49,500 nucleotides of DNA from the NCBI RefSeq assembly GCF_002101555.1, contig NZ_LQOL01000097.1:1-49500 (forward strand). Reading direction: 5' to 3'. Both the position numbers and the translations under genes were made by a program. Source of the DNA: Mycolicibacterium canariasense (GTDB lineage Bacteria; Actinomycetota; Actinomycetes; Mycobacteriales; Mycobacteriaceae). The notes under the pieces were generated by a model that saw only the letters and a program-made list of their open reading frames with translations, had not been told where the DNA came from and ran no database searches. This document shows, piece after piece, positions 15,092-22,132 of this stretch; the stretch's first letter is position 1; every line of letters starts with the position of its first letter.

Positions 15092-16524
15092 CACCACACC
15101 GGCCTGCGCTGCAACGCCTCGAGAATCTCGCGCCCCAGGAGCGTGACGTCACCGGCACCCATGGTGACCACCACATCACCGGGTGCGGCCACCTGCGCCA
15201 CCCGGTCGGCGACCGCCGAGAAGTCCGGCACGTAGTGCACCGGCGAGCTGACATGCTCGACGATGCTGCGTCCACTGACCCCCGCGATCGGCTGCTCGCG
15301 TGCGGCGTACACGTCCAAGACGATCACCTCGTCGGCGGCGCTCAGCGCGGTACCGAACTCACGCGCGAAAGTCTGTGTCCGCGAATACAGGTGGGGCTGG
15401 AACACCACGATGGCACGGCCCTTCGATTCCCGGGCCAGGGTGCACACCGCCGACAGCGCGGCCGCCACCTTCGTCGGGTGGTGGGCGTAATCGTCGAAAA
15501 CCCGGACCCCGGCCGCCGTCCCGACCAGTTCGAAGCGCCGCCGCACCCCCTCGAACCCGGCCAGGGCTTCGAGCACGACATCCGGTTGCGCGCCGGCTTC
15601 GATCGCCGCCAACAGCGCCGCCAGTGCGTTGAGCGCCATATGCCGTCCCGGCACGGCAAGGCGCATGGTGCGTGGGTTGGTCTCCCCCGCCAACTGCACG
15701 GTGGCCACCGCCGTGGTGCCGTGCTGTTCCCAGTCCAGCATTTCGCCGGCCAGCGCCGGCCGCTGCGCCCCGTCGACCCGGCTGCCGTAGCGCAACACCC
15801 GGATACCCAGCGCCGCAGTGCGTTCGGCGAAGGCCGCCGCACCCGGATCGTCGACGCAGACCACGACGGCGCCGCCCGGTTGCAGGCGCTCCATGAACGC
15901 GTCGAACACGTCGACATAGGCCTGTTCGCTGCCGAAGAAATCCAGGTGGTCGGCCTCGATGTTGGTCACCACCGCGATATCCGGCCGGTACTCGACCAGC
16001 GAGCCGTCGCTCTCGTCGGCCTCGGCGACGAAGAAGGGGCCGCTGCCGTGATGAGCGTTGGTGCCCGCCGCGCCCAGGTCACCCCCGACCGCGAACGACG
16101 GGTCGAATCCGCTGTGCTGCAACGCGACGATGAGCATCGACGTGGTGGTGGTCTTGCCGGCCGTCCCGGTGACCATCAGCGTCGTGTCCCCCGCCATCAG
16201 CTTGGCCAGCACCACCGGCCGCAGGATGACCGGGATCCCCCGACGGCGGGCCTCGACCAGTTCGGGATTGGTTTTCGGGATGGCCGCATGCGTGGTCACC
16301 ACCGCGGTGGGCCCGCCCTCGAGCATGTCCAGCGCCGCCGCGTCGTGGCCGATCCGGATCTCGGCGCCCCGGGCGCGCAAGGCCGCGACACCCCTGGATT
16401 CTTTGGCATCCGACCCCGACACCTGGCCGCCGCGGTCCAGCAGGATTCTGGCGATCCCGGACATGCCGGCGCCCCCGATGCCGACCATGTGCACCCGGGC
16501 CAACTCGGGCGGAAGACCTTTCAT
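15091..16524 (-). CDS. murC: UDP-N-acetylmuramate--L-alanine ligase MurC
   Basis: 477 residues from ATG 16524 (ATGA overlap with murG). The N-terminal UDP-binding loop is VGIGGAGMSGIA. The ATP-binding loop is GTAGKTTTTS at residues 120-129. The EADESDGS and NIEADHLDFFGS blocks and the C-terminal DDYAHHPTKV domain follow. MurC adds L-Ala to UDP-MurNAc, the first peptide stem step. Oddity: the loop has Ala122 where M. tuberculosis and most MurC proteins have His (GTHGKT). A long open frame upstream of this start is antisense-like coding overlap with murG and was rejected. Confidence 0.97.
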   Translation of the reverse strand: MKGLPPELARVHMVGIGGAGMSGIARILLDRGGQVSGSDAKESRGVAALRARGAEIRIGHDAAALDMLEGGPTAVVTTHAAIPKTNPELVEARRRGIPVILRPVVLAKLMAGDTTLMVTGTAGKTTTTSMLIVALQHSGFDPSFAVGGDLGAAGTNAHHGSGPFFVAEADESDGSLVEYRPDIAVVTNIEADHLDFFGSEQAYVDVFDAFMERLQPGGAVVVCVDDPGAAAFAERTAALGIRVLRYGSRVDGAQRPALAGEMLDWEQHGTTAVATVQLAGETNPRTMRLAVPGRHMALNALAALLAAIEAGAQPDVVLEALAGFEGVRRRFELVGTAAGVRVFDDYAHHPTKVAAALSAVCTLARESKGRAIVVFQPHLYSRTQTFAREFGTALSAADEVIVLDVYAAREQPIAGVSGRSIVEHVSSPVHYVPDFSAVADRVAQVAAPGDVVVTMGAGDVTLLGREILEALQRRPVW

Positions 16525-17654
16525 CGCACGGCCTTCCGGCCGGCACGGCCCTGCCGGGCCACCTCCAGCGCCACCTCGGCCACGCTTCGGGCGGCATCGC
16601 GATGCCCGGCCAGCGCCGCGGCGGCCGTCATCCGGCCCAGCCGCTCGGCGTCGGTGAGCAGGGGGACGACCCGCTCGGCGATGAATCCGCCGGACAGGTC
16701 GGCGTCGTCGACGAGCAGGCCGCCACCGGCCGACACCACCGGCAGCACGTTGAGGCGCTGCTCGCCGTTGCCGATGGGCAGGGGGACGTAGACGGCCGGC
16801 AACCCGACCGCGGTGACCTCGGCCACCGTCATCGCACCGGACCGGCAGATCGCCAGGTCTGCGGCGGCATAGGCCAGGTCCATCCGGTCCAGGTACGGCA
16901 CGGCGACGTACCGGCCGGCCCCGCTCAGCTCGGGCAGCTCGACGGTGTTCTTCGGGCCGTGTGCGTGCAGCACCGAAACACCCTTGCCGACAAGTTCTTT
17001 GGCCGCTGAGACGACGGCGCGGTTGATCGACTGGGCCCCCTGCGACCCTCCGAACACCAACAGCACCACCGCATCGTCGTCGAAGCCGAAGGCGGCGCGG
17101 GCCTGCGCCCGCAGCGCGGCGCGGTCCAGCGCGGTGATGCTGGCCCGCACCGGCACCCCGACCACCTCGACATGGCGCAGGCCGGGATCGGGTACCGCCG
17201 AGAGCACCCGTCGGGCCGAGTGGGCGCCGACCCGATTGGCCAGCCCGGCCCTGGCGTTGGCCTCGTGGATCACCACCGGCACCCGGTGCCGGCGCAGTCC
17301 GGGCCGAGCGGCCAGGTACGCCGGCAGCGCGACATAACCACCGAACCCGATGACGACATCGGCGGCCGTCTCGTCGAAGACCGCCCTGGTCTGCCGGATG
17401 GCGGTGCGCACCCGCCACGGCAACCGGACCAGGTCTCCCGACGGTTTACGCGGCAACGGCACCGGGGTGATCAACCGCAGGTCATAGCCGCGCTCGGGAA
17501 CCAGCCGCGTCTCCAGTCCGCGCGCGGTGCCCAGCGCGGTGATCCGGACGTCCGGTTCCAGTTCGGTCAGGGCATCGGCGACGGCCATTGCGGGTTCCAC
17601 GTGCCCCGCCGTCCCGCCTCCGGCGAGAACGACCGATATCCCCGAACTGCTCAC
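16521..17654 (-). CDS. murG: UDP-GlcNAc transferase MurG (lipid II synthesis)
   Basis: 377 residues from GTG 17652-17654 (GTGA overlap with ftsW stop). The GT28 family loops are visible: N-terminal VVLAGGGTAGHVEPAMA, second glycine loop DVVIGFGGYVALPAYLA, third VFGGSQGAQSINRAV and donor-binding ICRSGAMTVAEVTAVGLPAVYVP with GNGEQRLN. MurG transfers GlcNAc from UDP-GlcNAc onto lipid I at the inner membrane face. Position between ftsW and murC is standard for mycobacteria. Nothing unusual was seen. Confidence 0.97.
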   Translation of the reverse strand: MSSSGISVVLAGGGTAGHVEPAMAVADALTELEPDVRITALGTARGLETRLVPERGYDLRLITPVPLPRKPSGDLVRLPWRVRTAIRQTRAVFDETAADVVIGFGGYVALPAYLAARPGLRRHRVPVVIHEANARAGLANRVGAHSARRVLSAVPDPGLRHVEVVGVPVRASITALDRAALRAQARAAFGFDDDAVVLLVFGGSQGAQSINRAVVSAAKELVGKGVSVLHAHGPKNTVELPELSGAGRYVAVPYLDRMDLAYAAADLAICRSGAMTVAEVTAVGLPAVYVPLPIGNGEQRLNVLPVVSAGGGLLVDDADLSGGFIAERVVPLLTDAERLGRMTAAAALAGHRDAARSVAEVALEVARQGRAGRKAVR

Positions 17655-19228
17655 CCGTAACGCTGACCTTCCAATGCGCGGGCCCGCCGGCCCTGCTGAC
17701 GTTGTCCACCGGCGCCGGCACGGCCGGCCTTGGCCGACTGGCCGGAGCGCTGGCCGCCTCCATGATGCCCTGCGCGCCGTCCCGATCGATCGGCCGGATG
17801 GTCGGTTTTGCGTCCGGAGCCGATGGCCGCCCTGGCCGGCGCCTTGGGCGCGGCCTTCTGCGGTTTACGGGCCGGCTTGTCCGCCTTGGCGCGCATCCGG
17901 TCCCTGGCGATGTCGATGCGGGGCGGCACGTACGGTTCGGGCAGTGGCAGGCGCAGCAGCCGGTTGACCCGGTCGTCGCGGCCGGCCCGCAACGCGGCCA
18001 CCGCCTCGGGTTCGTGCCGCGCCGCGTTGGTGATCACGCCGAGAATGAAAAGTGTTGTCGCCGTTGATGTCCCACCGGCCGAGATGAGCGGCAACTGCAG
18101 GCCGGTGACCGGCAGCAAGCCGATCACGTAGCCGACGTTGATGAATGCCTGCCCCAGCACCCACAGCGTCACGGTCGCGGTCAGCAGTCGCAGGAAGGGA
18201 TCCGCCGACCGGCGGGCGATCCGCATTCCGGTGTAGGCGAACAGCCCGAACAGGCACAGCAACCCGGCGGCGCCGATGTAGCCGAGTTCCTCGCCGATGA
18301 TGGCGAAGATGAAGTCGTTGTGCGCGTTCGGCAGATAGTTCCACTTGGCCGTGCCCTGCCCGAGACCGTCACCGAACACACCGCCGTTGGCCAGCGCATA
18401 GCGGGCCTGCCGGGACTGGTAGCCCGACCCCATCGCGTCGGCACCCGGGTTCAGCCAGGACTGCACCCGGTCGGACCGGTAACCGCGGGACATGGCGAGT
18501 ACGGCGGCGGCGACCACGGCCGCGGCCAGTGAGCTGACGAAGACCCGCAGCGGCAGGCCGGCGTACCAGAGCAGACCGAGCAGGATGATCGCCAGTGACA
18601 CCGTCTGCCCGAGGTCGGGCTGCAGCACGATGAGGGTGGCGGCCAGCAGCGCGGCGGGCACCAGCGGGACGAGCATCTCGCGCAGCGAGGCCTGCTCCAT
18701 ACGCCGCGCCGCCAGCAGATGCGCACCCCAGATGGCGAAGGCGATCTTGCACAGTTCCGAGGGCTGCATGGAGAAGCCGGCAACGACGAACCAGCCGCGC
18801 GAACCGTTGGAGTAAGTGCCGATGCCCGGCACCAGCACCAGCGCGATCAGCACGACGGTGAAGGCGAAGGCCGGCAGGGCCAGCCGGCGCATCAAGGCCA
18901 CCCGCATCCGCAAGGCGATGTAGAAGGCCACCAGGCCGACGCAGGTCCACAGCACCTGCTTGCCGAAGATGGTCCACGGTGAACCACCCTCGTCGTAGGA
19001 GTGCACGCCGGAGGCGGACAGCACCATCGTCAGGCCGAGGGTGATGAGCAGCCCGGTGACGGCGATGATCAGGTGGAACGACGTCATCGGCCGGCCCAGC
19101 CACATCCCGAACCTGGTGCGTGGCTCACCCTTGACGGGCGTTGCTTTCGCGGTGTCGGCCGGCTCCGGGCTCGGGCTCTCGCCGGCTTTGCTGGAACGCC
19201 GCAGCCGTGACCGCACCGCGGTCAGCAA
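17651..19228 (-). CDS. ftsW: SEDS-family septal peptidoglycan polymerase FtsW
   Basis: 525 residues from a TTG at 19226-19228. This start is chosen over a TTG five codons upstream because GGAGGG lies five to six bases before it and the resulting MLTAVRSRLRR matches the start of the M. tuberculosis protein. About ten transmembrane helices span residues 45-410. SEDS landmarks include NGSRGWFVVAGFSMQPSE, LQPDLGQTVS, the extracellular loop with KWNYLPNAHNDFIFAIIGEE and TGLQLPLISAGGTS. The C-terminal 110 residues are a basic Ala/Gly/Arg tail ending ALEGQRYG. FtsW polymerises lipid II with PbpB at the septum. It lacks its usual upstream neighbour murD. Confidence 0.96.
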   Translation of the reverse strand: MLTAVRSRLRRSSKAGESPSPEPADTAKATPVKGEPRTRFGMWLGRPMTSFHLIIAVTGLLITLGLTMVLSASGVHSYDEGGSPWTIFGKQVLWTCVGLVAFYIALRMRVALMRRLALPAFAFTVVLIALVLVPGIGTYSNGSRGWFVVAGFSMQPSELCKIAFAIWGAHLLAARRMEQASLREMLVPLVPAALLAATLIVLQPDLGQTVSLAIILLGLLWYAGLPLRVFVSSLAAAVVAAAVLAMSRGYRSDRVQSWLNPGADAMGSGYQSRQARYALANGGVFGDGLGQGTAKWNYLPNAHNDFIFAIIGEELGYIGAAGLLCLFGLFAYTGMRIARRSADPFLRLLTATVTLWVLGQAFINVGYVIGLLPVTGLQLPLISAGGTSTATTLFILGVITNAARHEPEAVAALRAGRDDRVNRLLRLPLPEPYVPPRIDIARDRMRAKADKPARKPQKAAPKAPARAAIGSGRKTDHPADRSGRRAGHHGGGQRSGQSAKAGRAGAGGQRQQGRRARALEGQRYG

Positions 19229-19457
19229 GCCGCCCTCCGGCAATTCACAACAGTCACAGGCGTCACACCCGCCCCACTAGTCCCCTGCACCCCAGGATCT
19301 TCCCCCGGGCCGCCCCGCCGGACGGGGACATCGGTGGCGTGTCGCGATAACGATCGGGCAGCAAACGCCCAACCGCCAATTGACCCGCGCGGCGCCTACG
19401 CGCCGACGGCAGCCCGAGCGCGGCGCCTACGCGCCGACGGCAGCCCGAGCGCGGCGC
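19229..19457. other. 229-bp junction between mraY and ftsW where murD is expected
   Basis: In mycobacteria a murD of about 1.45 kb normally fills this position. Here mraY (full length) and ftsW (full length) are separated only by 229 bp with no open frame resembling a Mur ligase: no GxTGTNGKTT loop and no C-terminal HNRxN-type motif in any frame. The half next to mraY is a 31-bp tandem repeat. The rest is GC-rich filler with a weak possible promoter toward ftsW (TTGGGC at 19367-19372, 16 nt, TTATCG at 19345-19350). Either murD has moved or the junction is an assembly artefact. Confidence 0.85.
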
Positions 19458-19472
19458 CTACGCGCCGACGGC
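19387..19472. repeat. 31-bp tandem repeat duplicating the 3' end of mraY
   Basis: Two full units start at 19387 and 19418, and a third partial unit of 24 bp starts at 19449. The core is GCGCCTACGCGCCGACGGC. Unit three contains the mraY stop codon and its last codons (S-A-V-G-A-stop). The two downstream units each repeat that end, including an in-frame TAG. The period is exactly 31 bp and the units are identical over their shared length. Such a structure is prone to slippage and recombination. Confidence 0.95.
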
Positions 19473-20537
19473 GCTGAGCCATTCGCCGTAGAACAGCGCC
19501 ACACCCAACCCGCACGAGATCGCGGTGAGCAGCCAGAATCGGATGATCACCGTGGTCTCCGCCCAGCCCACCAGCTCGAAATGGTGGTGGAACGGCGCCA
19601 TCCGGAACACCCGGCGGCCCGTCGTGCGGAACGCCAGGATCTGCACGACCACCGAGGTGACCTCGGCCACGAACAACGCGCCCAGCACCACGGCCAGCAT
19701 CTCGGTGCGGCTGGTCACCGACAGCCCCGCGATGATGCCGCCCAGCGCCAGCGAACCGGTGTCGCCCATGAAGATCTTCGCCGGAGCGGCGTTCCACCAC
19801 AGGAACCCGACACACGCACCGGCGGTGGCGGCCGCCACCAGCGCCAGATCCAGCGGATCGCGCACGTTGTAGCAGCCGAGCCCGGGACTGGTCGCGCAGG
19901 CGTTGCGGTACTGCCAGAAGGTGATCAACACGTAGGCGGCACTGACCATCGCCATGGCGCCCGCCGCCAGCCCGTCCAGCCCGTCGGTGAAGTTCACCGC
20001 GTTCGACCAGGCGCTGACGATCACCACGACGAACACCACGAACACCAGCGGTGCCAGGGTCACGGTCGCGATCTCACGGACGTAGGACAACCCGGCGCTG
20101 CCCGGTGTCAGCCCGTCACCGTTGCGGAACTGCAGCACCAGCGCGCCGAACAGGATGGCCGCCCCCAGCTGGCCCACCGTCTTGGCGGTCTTGTTCAGGC
20201 CCAGGTTGCGGGCGCGGCGGATCTTGATCAGGTCGTCGATGAAGCCCACCACGCCCAGTGCGGTGGCCAGGCCCAGCACCAGCAGGCCGGACGCCGACGG
20301 CCCCTCGCCACCGAAGGCCAGTCCCACCAGGTGGGTGCCCAGATAACCGGCCCAGATGCCCGCGACGATGGCGACACCGCCCATCGACGGTGTGCCGCGC
20401 TTCTTGTGGTGGCTGGGCGGACCGTCCTCACGGATCTCGTGGCCGAACCCCTGCCGGGTGAACAACCGGATCAGCGCGGGGGTCAGCATGATCGACACCG
20501 CGAGGGCGATGGCGACCGCGATCAGGATCTGTTTCAT
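19458..20537 (-). CDS. mraY: Phospho-MurNAc-pentapeptide transferase MraY (MurX)
   Basis: 359 residues, the same length as the M. tuberculosis enzyme, starting MKQILIAVAIALAVS with ATGA overlap to murF. About ten transmembrane helices are present. Conserved cytoplasmic motifs are DGPPSHHKKRGTPSMGG, VGFIDDLIKI with the catalytic Asp pair, NAVNFTDGLDGLAAG, and the HHH motif in MAPFHHHFELVGW. The enzyme transfers phospho-MurNAc-pentapeptide to decaprenyl phosphate, making lipid I. The stop codon lies in the third unit of a 31-bp tandem repeat, but the encoded C-terminus is intact. Confidence 0.97.
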   Translation of the reverse strand: MKQILIAVAIALAVSIMLTPALIRLFTRQGFGHEIREDGPPSHHKKRGTPSMGGVAIVAGIWAGYLGTHLVGLAFGGEGPSASGLLVLGLATALGVVGFIDDLIKIRRARNLGLNKTAKTVGQLGAAILFGALVLQFRNGDGLTPGSAGLSYVREIATVTLAPLVFVVFVVVIVSAWSNAVNFTDGLDGLAAGAMAMVSAAYVLITFWQYRNACATSPGLGCYNVRDPLDLALVAAATAGACVGFLWWNAAPAKIFMGDTGSLALGGIIAGLSVTSRTEMLAVVLGALFVAEVTSVVVQILAFRTTGRRVFRMAPFHHHFELVGWAETTVIIRFWLLTAISCGLGVALFYGEWLSAVGA

Positions 20538-22132
20538 GCTCGGGGCCTGGTACCCGTGTCGCTGCGCTGTCCCTCGCGAGCGGGAGGTATCCCCGGCCCA
20601 TCGGCGGCCAGAGCGTCGGCGAGTGCGCCCAGCCCCGCGGAGTTGGAGGCCTTCACCAGCACCACGTCACCGTCTTCCAGCTCGGCGCGCAGCAACTCCA
20701 GCGCGGCGTCGGCGTCGGGGACCAGCACGGACTCACTGCCCCACGACCCCTCCATCACCGCCCCTTGATGCATGGCGCTCATCGATCTCCCGGTTCCGAC
20801 GACTATCAGTCGAGAGACATCTAAGCGCACCGCCAACCGGCCGATGCGATCGTGTTCGGTTATCGCGTCCTCGCCCAGCTCGGCCATCTCGCCGAGCACC
20901 GCCCAGCTCCGGCGCCTGCCCTGCCCGCCGGAACCATTCCCCGAGTCGCTGCGCTCCTGCCCGCCGGAACGCGCCATCCAGGCCAGCGCCTTGAGCCCGG
21001 CCGCCATCGAGTCGGGGTTGGCGTTGTAGGCGTCGTTGATCACCGTGACGCCGTCGGCCCGGGTGCTCACCTGCATCCGCCGCGCCGACACCGGGGCGGC
21101 GCCGGCCAGCGCGTCGACCACCTGGGCCAGCGTGGCGCCGCATTCGATCGCCACCGCCGCCGCGGCCAGGGCGTTGGACACCTGGTGTTCGCCGTGCACG
21201 GCGAGCGCGACGTCGACTTCCTGGCCGACCTCGCCGGCACCGGCGTGCAGGGTGAACCGCGGCCTGGCCACCTCGTCCAGGGTCACCGGGCCGGCCCAGA
21301 CGTCGGCGCCGGCGGCCCGCGACACCCGGACCACCCGTGCGGCGGTCACGTCGGCCATCGCCGCCACGGCGGGATCGTCGGCGTTCAGGACCACCACGCC
21401 CGAGGCCGGAACTGATTGCGGCAGTTCGGATTTCGTCGCCGCGATGACCTCGCGTGAGCCGAACTCGCCCAGGTGCGCGGTGCCCACGTTGAGCACCACC
21501 CCGATCGACGGCGGCGCGATGGCGGCCAGGGCGGCGATGTTGCCGGGATGACGCGCCGACATCTCCAGGATGAGGAAGTCGGTGTCGCTGGTGGCTCGCA
21601 GCACCGTCCACGGGTGCCCCAACTCGTTGTTGAACGATCCCGGCGGGGCGATCACCTGCCCCAGCGGCGCCAGCACCGCGGCGAGCAGATCCTTGGTCGA
21701 GGTCTTGCCCGACGACCCGGTCACCCCGATGATCCGCAGCTTGCCGGCGGTCAGCTCGGCGGCCACCGCGGCGGCCAGCCGGGCCAGCGCGGCCAGCACC
21801 GCCGCGCCCGACCCGTCGGTGTCGTGTTCCAGCGCCCCGGAGGCGGCGTCCGTGGCGTCCACGGTCTGCAGGGGCGGGGCCACGATGGCCGGCACCCCGA
21901 CCGGCCGCGCGGCGAGCACCGCGACCGCCCCGGCGGCCACCGCCGCGGCCGCGAAATCGTGACCGTCGGTCCGCGCGCCCGGCAGCGCCAGGAACAGCCC
22001 GCCGTCGGCCACCGCCCGGGAATCGAACTCGACGGTCCCGGTGACCCGGGTGCGCTCGGCATCGGCGCGGCTGATGCCGGACAGTTCACCGCCGACGATG
22101 TCGGCGATCTGCGCCACGGTCAGCGCGATCAT
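20534..22132 (-). CDS. murF: UDP-MurNAc-tripeptide--D-alanyl-D-alanine ligase MurF, with repeat-derived insertions
   Basis: 532 residues, longer than the roughly 510 of M. tuberculosis. The central ligase loop GVTGSSGKTSTKDLLAAVL binds ATP. EMSARHPGNIAALA and NVGTAHLGEFGS follow, and NDAYNANPDSMAAG marks the C-terminal domain. MurF adds D-Ala-D-Ala to complete the pentapeptide. Oddities: an insertion just before RRRSWAVLGEMAELG reads GGQERSDSGNGSGGQG, and the last residues read GIPPAREGQRSDTGT. Both are encoded by copies of a short dispersed repeat (20936-20956 and 20553-20594). Both fall outside the catalytic motifs, one in a loop and one in the tail. The ends overlap murE and mraY by 4 bp each. 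Confidence 0.96.
   Translation of the reverse strand: MIALTVAQIADIVGGELSGISRADAERTRVTGTVEFDSRAVADGGLFLALPGARTDGHDFAAAAVAAGAVAVLAARPVGVPAIVAPPLQTVDATDAASGALEHDTDGSGAAVLAALARLAAAVAAELTAGKLRIIGVTGSSGKTSTKDLLAAVLAPLGQVIAPPGSFNNELGHPWTVLRATSDTDFLILEMSARHPGNIAALAAIAPPSIGVVLNVGTAHLGEFGSREVIAATKSELPQSVPASGVVVLNADDPAVAAMADVTAARVVRVSRAAGADVWAGPVTLDEVARPRFTLHAGAGEVGQEVDVALAVHGEHQVSNALAAAAVAIECGATLAQVVDALAGAAPVSARRMQVSTRADGVTVINDAYNANPDSMAAGLKALAWMARSGGQERSDSGNGSGGQGRRRSWAVLGEMAELGEDAITEHDRIGRLAVRLDVSRLIVVGTGRSMSAMHQGAVMEGSWGSESVLVPDADAALELLRAELEDGDVVLVKASNSAGLGALADALAADGPGIPPAREGQRSDTGTRPRA
20553..20594. repeat. Dispersed repeat copy forming the murF C-terminal tail
   Basis: Read on the minus strand the element runs GGGGATACCTCCCGCTC, then AGCGCAGCGACACGGG. 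It matches, with small indels, the intergenic copy at 36351-36391 (ACCTCC, GCT, AGCGCAGCGAC and CGGG blocks in the same order). In frame it encodes the tail residues IPPAREGQRSDTG of MurF. Confidence 0.75.
20936..20970. repeat. Dispersed repeat copy inserted inside murF
   Basis: Positions 20936-20956 are identical over 21 nt to 36348-36368 in the aroG-exoribonuclease gap, 15 kb away. The core on the murF strand is GAGCGCAGCGACTCGGGG. It continues less exactly into a GC-rich flank. In murF it is translated as ERSDSGN within a Gly/Ser-rich loop absent from the M. tuberculosis protein as recalled. Confidence 0.85.

Noticed and set aside
14989..16791. Plus-strand frame of 600 codons antisense to murC and murG
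   Set aside because: It is an Arg/His/Gly-rich shadow crossing the boundary of two real genes.
19387..19472. Possible CRISPR array at the mraY end
   Set aside because: Units are contiguous 31-bp tandem copies without variable spacers, and no cas genes are present. The same holds for 39934-40021.
20534..22132. Idea that murF contains the missing MurD function
   Set aside because: Only one ligase core with MurF motifs is present and the additional residues are low-complexity repeat-derived sequence, far too short for a second ligase.
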